A stretch of 64,000 bases of DNA. Source: Tubulanus polymorphus. Taxonomy: Eukaryota > Nemertea > Palaeonemertea > Tubulaniformes > Tubulanidae. Positions 10,796 to 21,195 of this stretch are shown piece by piece (positions within the stretch are counted from its first letter, which is position 1; each line of letters starts with the position of its first letter). A model generated the notes under the pieces. The model was not told where the DNA came from. It worked only from the letters and a program-made list of their open reading frames with translations, and did not search any database. A program made the translations under genes and the position numbers. The DNA is taken from NCBI RefSeq assembly GCF_964204645.1, contig NC_134025.1:16958001-17022000 (forward strand), given 5' to 3'.

Positions 10796-11220
10796 CCACA
10801 AACCCTGTAACTCTACGTGGCGGTGAATTTCAGGCCGGGGGCATTAGAGGCTTTGCCTCATTCTAGTTTCAACAGAGTCCATTTTGCTAGCGTGGTTCTT
10901 ACATAACTCCTTGTTAAAACGATTATGCCATTTTGGTAGCTTCAACTTCGTAATTAAGCTCAAAAACTGAAATGTAGTTATTAAATCTTGGTTCTTTTAA
11001 TTTTTGGTTGTCAAACGATGCCTAGAAATGTATTTTGGACCCGCACTCATTCATGTGTGTAGGCAGCTAGCATCTTTCAGTTAAACAAACCAGTTCATCA
11101 TATGCGAACTGCGCTTTTTGCCACTTCAAAAGTTATGAACTGGATAGAATTTGTAATTCTCATCCGATTTACATCAACATTGAGTCCATTTAAAGAAATT
11201 TTTTTCTTGTTGTTTTCTAG
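10796..11220. other. Intron b-c, segment before exon c
   Basis: I see no gene. The segment 'aacagagtccattttg' (10872-10887) is like the left end of repeat A copies at 31060 and 59442. The last 25 bases are the pyrimidine-rich acceptor of exon c. Confidence 0.5.
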
Positions 11221-11285
11221 GATCGAATTGAATGTCTCCATGCTGCTAAAAACCAGAGGTTGGAAGTTCAACTATCTGAATCAAA
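11221..11285 (+). CDS. SDCCAG8: SDCCAG8 exon c (coiled coil, 65 bp)
   Basis: The acceptor is 'ttgttttctag' and the donor 'gtaaat'. It is 65 bp, entered in phase 0 and left two bases into a codon. The product DRIECLHAAKNQRLEVQLSES is a clear heptad helix. Joined to exon d it reads QLSESKNEISNLTKQ, aligning with vertebrate QLKFLRNDLAEYQ. A 65-bp segment at 14606-14670 has the same phases and may be an alternative to this exon. Confidence 0.82.
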
Positions 11286-11466
11286 GTAAATGTAGTTATA
11301 TATGTTGTCTTATTTATGTCTCCATACCAGTTTGGGGTGGGATGACCGCATTTCTTTTGATTTTTTCCAATGATTTGATTTTTTGAAATGCCTCTGTTTA
11401 ATGAGTGTTTGAGTGTGTAGTTCTGCACACACCTTTGATTTGAAAATAAAATACTAGAACGTGCCC

Positions 11467-11503
<37 letters not shown>

Positions 11504-12762
11504 CCCTCAAAAAAAATTATTTTAATCCTGAAAACTAAGATTTTAGATTCATCTTAATCCTTCAACTGTTCGAGTATCGTCGTTAAATCAATCCCCGGTG
11601 TACAATCGATTTGGTCAAGGTTTACTTTGAAATCAATTTAAAACAATGATAGAACAATAGAAAATTTAAAACAATAGATTCAGCTGCGCTGAATCTATTA
11701 GTTTACTAAATGGTGCCGACTGATTAGTGTTGCACAACTTCTCCACTTAATCTGTAGCACCTGACGGTATGAGTGTTATGTCAACAGGATTGTTACAGTT
11801 GTAGGGTCATAATTTCTGGTGGTATGGATATCTGGTCTATCTAATTTGGGCCCTGGGGGCTAATTTCCATACGATTTTGGGCATTTCTGAGGTGACATGT
11901 GACGTCATTTTCGCGTGGAGGCGAACCGCAGCACGCCCATCTGAATGACATTTATATATGTAGATATACGCGCCGTAAAAAGATACTGTACCAGTAGGCC
12001 AACATCTTATTGCATGAGTCCGAAACTGCAAATATTTTCGAAGTAGATGCAATCGATCGTCCCTTAAAACTTTCATAATATTTTACGGGAAAATATAGTT
12101 TCCCTGCGCTAGTAGATAAATATTGAATATTGCGAATGGATACGTGACTACGGCGCGCCGCCATTGACTTACTGTGACGCGAGTCTAGAGGTAGGTACCG
12201 GCATTTTACATTCTTTTTGTGAAAATGACAGGATTTGATGTGTAAATTATGTTTAGACTAGATGTCAATAAAGCGTTGAATCGGTTTTTTTTTGTCGAGA
12301 ATAAGAGTTGTCAATGCGTATTTAACTGGCAATTTCACTGATGATGTGTCTTGTCAGTTCCCGTCCGGCGGCACTAAGGCCTAAACGTACGTCAATTTTT
12401 TTTCGCTAGCTCGGCCGGTACTTGTAGGTGATGTTAGGATATTACTTGCCCATATATCCAGACAGTGGTCTTGAATCCACGATTATGTATTTTTATCGTA
12501 TTATTCGGTCCATGAATTACACAAGCGCTTTCCGGCCTTAGTTCAGTGAAGCTTCACCTTTCTTTGAATGCATTCGGTCGAAGCGACCATATATACGTGC
12601 TGTGCTGAGTACAGTAGTACACCACTATAGTCATTGATGTTTATACAGGCATTGATACATACGTAGTTGTACAACCACAGACGCAATTCAGTTCATTAAA
12701 GAAACAATACCTTACTGCTGGAGTTACCGTTTTGGCGCTTGGGCTTAATAAATATTCCAATA
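11286..12762. other. Intron c-d, left part
   Basis: This contains a (TA)n microsatellite at about 11470-11502 and otherwise unique A+T-rich sequence. Short ORFs on both strands show no domain or compositional signal. I see nothing else. Confidence 0.5.
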
Positions 12763-13310
12763 AGGCCATCCCAAAACAATGGTCTGTTTGCCGTAACCCG
12801 ACCGACCCGACTTCAAAGGTACCAGGTGAAAACTTTTTTCTGGGATTCATTGAAATAAATTTTATTTTTTATAAAAACAGCCGACCGACCCACTGCCGAT
12901 GTATGAGCTACGTATGTTTGAAGTGTGCATGGTGTGAAACATGCCTTGACATGTGGCCTAGTTTAAGTTTTCCAGGAAACTGGCAGTGTTCCAATAAGCT
13001 GCCATTCATTCTAATAGTGACTATATTAAAGCTGGTAACATAAAAGCGCGCATATATTCAAGTAATGTTCCATTTTTAACAGAGATTACCCTCTGGACGA
13101 GTTTATAATTTTAGAATAATTTTTGAAATCTACGCAACGCTATTAGACAAATTTTCTGTGCACAACGTAGATTTGTGATATTGTTTCCATGTAACAAAGG
13201 TGATAAATTTGTTTATTTTGCCCAAAGATTTTGCAAAAAAATTTCTACCTACCTACCTGAAAAGTTGAGTCGGTGTTACGGCAAACAGACAATTATTTTG
13301 GGATAGCCTA
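12763..13310. mobile_element. 548-bp MITE (family M1), copy 1
   Basis: The terminal inverted repeats are about 34 bp: AGGCCATCCCAAAACAATGG... on the left and AGGCTATCCCAAAATAATTG... as reverse complement of the right, both then reading TCTGTTTGCCGTAAC. A second copy lies at 55110-55647. Internal sequence is shared too ('cgacttcaaaggtacc', 'gtgacctacctacc'-like stretch). No coding capacity; the superfamily is not determined. Confidence 0.85.
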
Positions 13311-13576
13311 AAATATAAGGCTACTTTATTTTCATCCTTGAGTTCATTTATTTTTCAACAAGAAATACATACCGATATAGGCTTAGGCCATGTATAGATC
13401 AATTTTTTTGAAACCCGGGGATATAAAAGGCCTAATTATTGAAACCCCATTATGATGCCTGCTTAAAATGCCACATCCCTGCAATATTAATAACCCTGTT
13501 ATGCACCGTTAATAATTTAATAGTTAATAATTTTTACATTCCATTTTGACCAGGTGTGCGCTTCACTACTAGGCCT
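13311..13576. other. Spacer between MITE and minisatellite
   Basis: Unique A+T-rich intron sequence; nothing recognised. Confidence 0.5.
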
Positions 13577-14362
13577 ACCATACACTAATATTAACCCTTC
13601 ACCACTTACCATACGCCGATATTAACCCTTCCCCACTTACCATACACCGATATAAACCCTTCACCACTTACCATGCACCGATATTAACCCTTCCCCACTT
13701 ACCATACGTCGATATTAACCCTTCCCCACTTACCATACACTGATATTAACCCTTCACCGCTTACCATGCACCGATATTAACCCTTCCCCACTTACCATAC
13801 GTCGATATTAACCCTTCCCCACTTACCATACACTGATATTAACCCTTCACCGCTTACCATGCACTGATATTAACCCTTCACCACTTACCATACGCCGATA
13901 TTAACCCTTCCCCACTTACCATTCACCGATATTAACCCTTCACCACTTACAATTCACCGATATTAACCCCTTCGCCACTTATTATACACTGAGTTTAACC
14001 CTTCACCACTTACCATACACTTATATTAACCCTTCACCACTTACCGTACACTGATATTAACCCTTCACCACTAACCATACACTGATATCAACCCTTCACC
14101 TCTGACCATACACTGATATTAACCCTTCAACACTTACCATACTCTGATATTAACCCTTCACCACTTACCATACACTGATATTAACCCTTCACCACTTACC
14201 GTACACTGATATTAAGCCTTCACCACTAACCATACACTGATATCAACCCTTCACCTCTGACCATACACTGATATTAACTCTTCAACACTTACCATACACT
14301 GATATTAACCCTTCACCACTTACTATACACTGATATTAACTCTTCACTACTTACCATACACG
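13577..14362 (+). repeat. 31-bp minisatellite, about 25 units, with higher-order repeats
   Basis: The unit is 31 bp, built on 'accatacactgatattaacc' plus 'cttcaccactt'. A trimeric higher-order repeat of 93 bp occurs twice in tandem near 13671-13857. A pentameric one of 155 bp occurs twice from about 14043 to 14352 (marker variant 'ttaccgtacact' at 14041 and again 155 bp later). This points to amplification by unequal exchange or replication slippage in blocks. The word TTAACCC recalls telomere repeat but lies within a different 31-bp unit. Confidence 0.95.
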
Positions 14363-15165
14363 AATTCCTGTGTTGCAACTGAAATGGTAAACACATTTGG
14401 TCCTACCTTAATGCAGTTGCTTGCATACCATAAACCAAATAAAGTATGTGCTACTAATTGAAATTAATGGCTCCATTCAAGTTCTACGTAACTTAGTATA
14501 TTGAGTTTAAACCTTTAAAGCAATAGCAAGGTATACCACCAATGATAACCAGAAAAGGTGTTACTATTCACATGAGTTAATTTTTTTGCCATTATTTTTT
14601 TTCAGATGATGAATATACAGAAACTACAGACGAAAAAGAATCCCACGACTGTAGCACATTTACCTCTGAGGTTTGCAATAAAGAAGTTATTAAGAAAAAT
14701 ATACTACTCCTGTTGCTGCTGCTTGGTCCCCAGTTTCATGCGTTGTAACTGACAGCTTTGCAAAGGCCAAAATGATAGTATGAAACCAGAATCATTATTC
14801 GTGCAAACACTAGAAATTGAGTGTTTAATCATACATCATAGCGGGCACTGGTCCAAATAAGTTCCCTCAATCAATTTTTGGTTACTTGGTCCAGTGGAGG
14901 GTCAACCACTCTTCTTTTTATGAGAAACATGTCATCATCCCATGACAATTTGTCAAGCACATGACTATTTACTTTCAAAGCTGAATCTCACTGTGCCCAC
15001 GGGCACCTTGTATGTATAACGTATTAATTATAATGTATTATGGACAGAGAAAAATTATGGTTGTTTCATTTTGTGTTCAATGGAAATCTGGGGTGGCAGT
15101 AGGAATTGAATAGGCTACGTTGTTAGCCATGATCTCTTGCTGCCTGTGTCCACTATTACTACTTA
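14363..15165. other. Intron c-d around the candidate alternative exon
   Basis: Apart from the 65-bp candidate exon at 14606-14670 I see no gene or repeat. Confidence 0.45.
14606..14670 (+). other. Candidate alternative 65-bp exon of SDCCAG8
   Basis: A strong polypyrimidine acceptor (14583-14605, ending 'tttttcag') and a weaker donor ('gtttgc') bound 65 bp. That is the same length and the same entry and exit phases as exon c. In phase 0 it reads MMNIQKLQTKKNPTTVAHLPL and joins exon d as LRNEISNL, which resembles vertebrate FLRNDLAEY. It cannot be spliced after exon c, because that phase meets TGA. It would therefore be a mutually exclusive alternative or a chance match. The proline and weak heptads argue against a standard coiled coil. 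Confidence 0.3.
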
Positions 15166-16390
15166 TATCACCCTTTAAGGGGAGACTCTTTTCAGAGACT
15201 CTTTATCAGTGACACTCTTTTAAAGATTTTCTACTTTTTACACTAAACGATATATTATAGTATACAATACGGCTAGGTGATTTCATAATTGGAAAAACCT
15301 TTTCAATCTAGTCAGAATTGATGATTTTGATGTTCGCGCACCGGTTAAGTGTATACATTGCTTCTGCTGAACACGTGATACTGTGTCTATTGATAGAACT
15401 ACGTCATTAAAGTGACGGCTCGGAAACGATGTCTATAGAAATGAATAGGAAATAAGCTACAAGAGCAATTCAACTTAATTTTATACCTATTTGGCATTCG
15501 AATTGAGACAAACTTCTTTTTGATTTTGAAAGTCTACATATTAATGATTATAATAAGCTGTTGAATGGACCATAACCATTCAAACTAAGGGCAAAAATAG
15601 GATTTGAATAGCAATCCATGGCATTTTCTAGTAGACAGCAAGGAACTCAGATGTTTAAATCATCGTTTTGTATTATGATTTAGAGAGTAAGTAAGATTAT
15701 GGTTAGATCTAAGAATACTTTGACCTATGAACTGATGAAACTTAGACAGAATTAGCCGCAAGAACAATTTCAATTATTTTCTTGAAATATACCTCGTATT
15801 GGTAGCGGCTTTGGTCACAAAATTAGAATATTTCCTCATCCATCCTATTTTAAAACTTAATTGATTGAAATAATGATTGTGAAAGATTTGTGATGTAATC
15901 TATCAAAACTCTTCTGCAGCGTGAAACTTTAATCGAAAACATTATTCCTTTGAATTTGTTGTAAAGGCTGTAGATCGTTTTAATTTGATTGATTTAGCCT
16001 ATTCAAATTACTCATTGATTCTTTGAAATAGGTTTATGCGATAGACAATAGATCCTTTTACCTCCCTGGCCAGTTTCAAAGCTGTAAAACAATCTGGCAT
16101 TGAGATATAACAGAAAATACGCGCAGTTTCCTCAAAATTCAACGCATTTCTATAGACGCTATTTCTCAGCTCTGCCTTTAATGACGTTACAGCGCGCACC
16201 TGCTGATTTAGCCGACGCTGAACAGTAAGCGATGTAAACAACGAAATGAGGTCAAAAATCTTGTTACAAAATCACAAATTGCGCGTAAACTAAACATTTT
16301 GGAACAGAACGGTTGAAGATTAGTGTATAGATCAATAGAATACATCATATTTTGAAATTAAAAAAAAGTGTCAGTTACCCTTTAAGTGTC
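15166..16390. repeat. Fold-back-like repeat with imperfect inverted arms
   Basis: 'acgtcattaaag...tctatagaaatg' at 15402-15444 recurs inverted at 16142-16184, with 12 perfect bases at each side of a diverged centre. Outer segments near 15168 ('accctttaagg') and 16376 ('taccctttaagtgtc') may be related ends. The minus-strand ORF at 16008-16241 lies in one arm and is probably not coding. Confidence 0.45.
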
Positions 16391-16491
16391 TGCACTAACA
16401 AGTAATGAAGCAATTGACAATAGCAATGAATGAATTGTCGAAAACACAAGGAGGAACAGCTGTGTGAACAATGAGTTATACTTTGTTCTAG

Positions 16492-16668
16492 GAATGAAAT
16501 TTCCAACCTGACAAAACAGATGGAATCACTGAAGAATGAATTGCGATTGTTAGAATCAATGGGATCTGGAAAACCCGTCAGTGGCATTTGTATCCGTTGT
16601 GCTCAGAATGAAGCTTTGGCCTCGTCCGAGTCTGAAACAAATTCAAATATTATTCGTCGCCTTACTAG
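16492..16668 (+). CDS. SDCCAG8: SDCCAG8 exon d (conserved cysteine segment)
   Basis: The acceptor is 'ctttgttctag' and the donor 'gtaata'. It is 177 bp and enters and leaves two bases into a codon. After a helix (NEISNLTKQMESLKNELRLL) comes KPVSGICIRCAQNEAL, the clearest signature of the family; vertebrates have VGGLCLKCAQHEAV at the same point. The two cysteines and the CAQ triplet are conserved. The exon ends in a polar stretch and IIRRLTR. This exon fixed my identification of the gene. Confidence 0.93.
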
Positions 16669-16754
16669 GTAATATATTTCTATCATACTTAGATAAGTAC
16701 TTTGGAATGATTTCATATCATGAGAGATATATCAGGAATTTAATTTTTTGACAG

Positions 16755-16893
16755 AGAAAGGGATGAACTTATTGAACAATTGGCTGGTCTCAAATTATCG
16801 CTAGAACAAATGAAACAGCGTGAGATAGAAGCTTATGATCAGATGAAACAAAGCATCATCCTTGTTGAGGAGACTCAAATGGAAAAGATGGGG
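16755..16893 (+). CDS. SDCCAG8: SDCCAG8 exon e (coiled coil)
   Basis: The 86-bp intron before it ends 'tttttgacag'; the donor is 'gtatat'. It is 139 bp and completes an arginine codon with exon d. The product ERDELIEQLAGLKLSLEQMK, then QREIEAYDQMKQ and VEETQMEK, follows vertebrate ERDDLMSAL…QREASAYEQVKQ…SEEANFEK closely. Its donor GT could be placed one base differently within GGGG without changing the conserved part; I chose the site that keeps phase 0 into exon f. Confidence 0.92.
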
Positions 16894-16984
16894 GTATATA
16901 TGAAAAACATCGGAGCAATGAACATCCTGTTTGCTCATTATTCCCTTTGTACTCATCTCATATTAATCACTCCCAAATATTCAG

Positions 16985-17137
16985 ACGATTGTGGAAAAAG
17001 AACAACTTGAAGAAGAATTTTATAACATGCGAAACAGACTTGAAAAGATCCTAAGTGACACACATAGACAAGTTGAGGATGAACGCGAGACAATACGGAA
17101 CGAATTCTTGACTGAAATCAACCTGTTAAATGAAAAG
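16985..17137 (+). CDS. SDCCAG8: SDCCAG8 exon f (coiled coil)
   Basis: A 91-bp intron ends 'ccaaatattcag'; the donor is 'gtagga'. It is 153 bp, phase 0 to 0, 51 codons. The product is a long charged helix with EKEQLEEEFYNMRNRLEKI and ERETIRNEFLTEINLLNEK. It corresponds to the vertebrate stretch around DQLRKELERQAERLEKEL to LSQNIAQLEAQVEK. Confidence 0.9.
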
Positions 17138-17597
17138 GTAGGAAAAATAACTGATGATAAAAGATTTGCATATTGTATATCCCTATGGGATTTCCGTATT
17201 TGCTACGGATTTTAACCCTCTCAGTGCTGACTAATTAATATCCTATAGTGCTGGAGATAATTTCAAAAAATTCCCTTGTGTGTGGAAAATGGGAATACCA
17301 CTATAGTGCGTCTACACCGCGGCGCATTGTATCGTTAGTAACTCATATTTCACTACGTTTGACAGGTGCTGCCATTTTTGAAGAGAGATAATTACTAATT
17401 ACTAATTACATCAATACACCGCAGTGCGGTGTACTAGTAAAATCTATCACTGATTTTTACACCGCACTGCAGTGTAGACGCACTGAAAGAGTTAATAGCT
17501 AAATATGGAAGTACGGATGCTGCGTAAAAACTACGGTTTTTCATCCGTTCTTTTCAAAAATTTCTTTTATCTTCGTGTATGAAAATACAGCTATAGT
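17138..17597. mobile_element. piggyBac-like MITE (17216-17491) at the start of intron f-g
   Basis: The element is 276 bp, flanked by TTAA at 17212-17215 and 17492-17495. Its ends are CCCTCTCAGTGC and, as reverse complement, CTCTTTCAGTGC (10 of 12 match). Inside, 'agtgcgtctacac' is repeated inverted. TTAA duplication with CCC-type ends is characteristic of piggyBac. The rest of this interval is unique intron sequence. Confidence 0.75.
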
Positions 17598-17714
17598 ATC
17601 ATCACATCTGTGGATACGGTTTTGAACTTTTCAAAAATGGTAGTACGGGTTCGTTTACTTCTACTGCTCGTAAATAGGGTTAGAGTATTGATTAGCACTG
17701 TGGCGTAGACGTGC
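17598..17714 (+). repeat. Direct repeat flanking repeat D, left copy
   Basis: The 117-bp sequence starting 'atcatcacatctgtggatac' recurs almost without change at 19535-19651. The two copies bracket repeat D. The following words 'atttcttcagctg.taaacctggg' also recur after each copy. This may be a local duplication later split by the D insertion. Confidence 0.85.
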
Positions 17715-17875
17715 CCAACATTTTCATGCAGTGTTTGAATGAAAAGTTTTTAAAATAAATATACTTTCAACGATTATTTTATCGTGACCTGAAAAATACT
17801 AAGTAGTAGCCAGATTAATATTTCTTCAGCTGGTAAACCTGGGGTTAAAGACTCATTGACTTAACAGTGGTTTTT

Positions 17876-19440
17876 ACCTTCATGACGTAGTCATGAACGT
17901 TATAAGTTGTTAGTGAGTCGATGACGTCATTTTCGTGTCGCCACTTATAACTTGTTGGTGGGGGATTTGTCAAACAAATAAATACTTTAATCTTATTAAT
18001 GCAGAGTGTGAAATTTCACTTTTTAAGAATATTTCCTAAATTATTAGAAAATGCCGATAGTAAGACCATGGGAAAGTTTTTATTGTTGAATGGGCGAATC
18101 ACGGCGGCAGAGTGCACCTGTGATAAGGCGGAAATAGTTCCATGTGAAGGCAAAGCTTTTAAATGATTAGACAGTCGGAGGTGGTTTATCAACTTTTTTT
18201 CAACTATAGTGCTGCTATTTTCCCAATCAAATTGCTAGATTTGGATCATTTCTCATAAGTCAACACCTGTAATTCAAGTGTGATTTTGATGCGTGTAAGA
18301 GATACATCGTGACTAGCGTATTAAATGGCGGCGCCATGTTTAAGCTGCGCGTTGATCATTGAATATTGGAATTATAGGGTGGAATTATCTTGATTGTATC
18401 CATAAGAAGTTTATTTAAGGTTAGTGTCAACAAATGGTCCATTACAGTCCGTCTAATTTATGTGGAGAGATGCTCTTAACCAGCAAAACCGTGGTCTGTT
18501 TCGTGTAATCGTAGGCCTATGTGACTGACCTTGCTTGAGCGTTCGCTGCCGGCGCGCCGCTTCACAGTTATGAATAAAGTATTATAAAACTGATTGTTAA
18601 TGACATACAACAAATAAACCTTTAAAGAAAAGTACCAAGTGTCTGACATTCTACTGAAAAATTTCGGATTGATTCAGCGCATAGTTTTTTCATAGTAAGC
18701 ATTTTAGTATATGAATCAATTAAGATGATTGACAGACGCGGGTGCGGTTGTATCAGCTGTTGAAGACGTTCGATGTAAACAATAATTTTAACTACGTGCA
18801 CGATAAAAACAGGGACATCAAACTATGAAGCAAGAAGCACTGAATTTTTTGATTACATGTGATTTGAATAGGCATCTGTGCTGGTTTTTCAAAAAGTCAA
18901 ATCTTAATTGACTCTTATTGCATAGGCCTAAGCCAGGACCTCTGGAATTGAATTGAATTCGACACAGTAATACACCTGTAATTATTGAAAATTAGCTTGA
19001 AGATTTGGTCTGGCGAGATATCCACCCTTATTGTAAAAAATGTCATTGGTGATCAAATATGGCTACCATTGGGGTGGCCATCTTGAATTTCTTGTTTGCA
19101 CGATGTAGCCCGCAATTCTTGATGGATTTCCAAAATTTGGTGTGAGGATCAGGGTAGGTAAGCTGTCCATGCAATTTGTATATGGAGGCCATCGGCTATC
19201 AAATATGGCCGCCAGGTCAGCCATCTCAAATTTCTAGCACGAAACGGCCTGCAATTCTTGATGCATTTTCATGATACTAGGTGTAAAAATTTTGGTAGGT
19301 GAAATGTCTACCCCTTATTGAAAATTGAGTTCAAGTATGGCCACCAAGGGTTGCCATCCATCTTGGATTTCTTTTCAGCAATACGCCAACACCAATTCTT
19401 GGTGAATTTTTTCATGTAGTGTGGAGCAGCTAAAATGGGC
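17876..19440 (+). repeat. Repeat D, copy 1
   Basis: About 1.5 kb starting 'accttcatgacgtagtcatg' is repeated at 61903-63250 in the same orientation with high similarity (for example 'gtgtcgccacttataacttg', 'cacggcggcagagtgcacct', 'gtgtctgacattctactgaa'). Copy 1 has an extra ~150 bp near 18740-18890. The 5' end of copy 2 is a perfect 11-bp inverted repeat. The right half holds diverged units with 'atggccgcca...cagccatct...ttcttga'. No ORF; class unknown. Confidence 0.85.
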
Positions 19441-19534
19441 TAGTTTTTTCATGTAAGGATATATTAACAGAAAACGAACATTATCACCACATAGCCTATA
19501 CCATCTTAACCATTTAAAACTTGTTTTTTAACTT

Positions 19535-19651
19535 ATCATCACATCTGTGGATACGGTTTTGAACTTTTCAAAAATGGTAGTACGGGTTCGTTTACTTCTA
19601 CTGCTCGTAAATAGGGTTAGAGTATTGATTAGCACTGTGGCGTACACGTGC
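19535..19651 (+). repeat. Direct repeat flanking repeat D, right copy
   Basis: Nearly identical to 17598-17714; see that entry. Confidence 0.85.
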
Positions 19652-19845
19652 GTCCACGTGCGTGCGCATTATGATTACATTTTCTTCAGATAAATATTTC
19701 TTCAGCTGCTAAACCTGGGATGGATTTCAGTGTATAGTGTAAATCTTTCTGTAAAACTTTCAATACTGAATCATTCTTCTTCTACTGCATCTTGACGGTA
19801 CAAGGCCCGTGGGCCTCTTGTTACTGTATTTCGTGTGGCCAGGCT

Positions 19846-20235
19846 TTTTAGGCCACTTGGGACTTTAGTCCCAGCAGGCTTTTGTGTTCACTTTTCGTCC
19901 GTCCGTCCGTCCGCAGACGGAATCCAGTTATTTTGGGAAGTTTCGAAGATGCTTCAATATAATGTCTTGATATTTGGGTTACGCATGTATCTACCCTAGA
20001 CACATCTTCAGCCCAAAAACAGCCATTGTTGTTCGCCAAAATCAACACTTTTTACACATTTTTGAACTTTTTGAAGATGCTTTGATCAATTACCTTGATC
20101 TTTCGGATATATGTGAATCCCCCCAGGGCCCATCAGCATAATAAAAATTGGGTCGACCGTCCTATGACCTTTTTTAGTCCCCAAAAATGTCAATTTTGGC
20201 CCTAATTCTGAGTCCTGTAACTCGTAGCAACAATT
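19846..20235 (+). repeat. Family B fragment, forward
   Basis: This begins 'aggccacttgggactttagt' with the CCGTCCGTCCGT stretch, 'cggaatccagttattttggg' and 'gggcccatcagcataat'. It stops before the tandem core. A reverse copy lies at 20803-21195, so the two form inverted arms of about 300 bp around a ~570-bp spacer. Confidence 0.8.
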
Positions 20236-20802
20236 AAAACCATTTTCCGTAGAGACAAACAAGTGTAGTAAAAATGGAAAAATAACACCGATATATTGAA
20301 ATACACGCAAAGAAAACAGCGCCGAATCTCGGAATCACAATACACGCGCTGCAGTTAAAGTGCCATTGGAAAAAAACTAGGCAAGATATCTTAAAATTTT
20401 AAAGTTCACCTGAAAGGGGGCGTTTATGCGCACAGTGCTTGAAATGTTAGGATTTTTTAGAAAATTATTTCTGAAAATAACGAACTTCAAAGTTCAGTAC
20501 CCTTGATTTCTATGCGCACGGCAAAAACTGACCACCGATTTTTATATCGCTCTCATGTCACATTGTTGCAAATTTGAGAAATGATTTTTACATGGCTGAA
20601 AACTAGAGATTCACGCGGTTTGAATGTTGCTGAAACTGTCAAAATCCATCCATGGACAGATGAAATATGATACAACACACATCACGGATAGTTTTTAAAA
20701 AAGAGAAAAAAATGACCCAACAATACGGGACAAAAGTACCCTAACAAAATGGCGGCTAGCAACTGTAAAATGATTTATTGCGTCAAAATTGGCCGATCAA
20801 AA
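20236..20802. other. Spacer between inverted family B fragments
   Basis: Unique sequence; nothing recognised. Confidence 0.5.
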
Positions 20803-21195
20803 ATACCTGGCTCAGGTATTAAACATCCCTTTCCAAAGAATACCCTTCACAAATTGCAATGAGAAATGGCAAACCAGTAGGAAGCTACAGGACTCATCTT
20901 GAGTCCGATCGACCCAATTTTTCTTATGGTGATGGGCCCTTGGGGGAAACATATATATACGAAACATCAAGGTATTTGATTTAAGCATCTTCAAAATTTC
21001 CCTCAAAAAGTGTAAAAAGTGCTGATTTTGACGAACAACAATGGCTGCCAGTCGGCCATCTTGATTCTGACAGGGCCAGTTTTTGGGCTGAAGATGTGTC
21101 TAGGGTAGATACATGTATGAACCAAATATCAAGACATTACCTAGAAGCGTCTTCAAAACTTCCCAAAATAACTGGATTCCATCTACGGACGGACG
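20803..21195 (-). repeat. Family B fragment, reverse
   Basis: The reverse complement of the family B consensus, from the 'acggaatccagttatttt' side at about 21190 down to 'gggatgtttaatacctgag' at 20803. Confidence 0.8.

Noticed and set aside
13577-14362. Interstitial telomere sequence, because of repeated TTAACCC
   Set aside because: The word is embedded once per 31-bp unit and is not in head-to-tail hexamers; it is an ordinary minisatellite.
13577-14362. CRISPR array
   Set aside because: There is no unique spacer between repeats; units are contiguous, and the genome is eukaryotic.
16008-16241. Minus-strand 77-codon ORF
   Set aside because: It lies in an arm of a fold-back repeat and has no domain.
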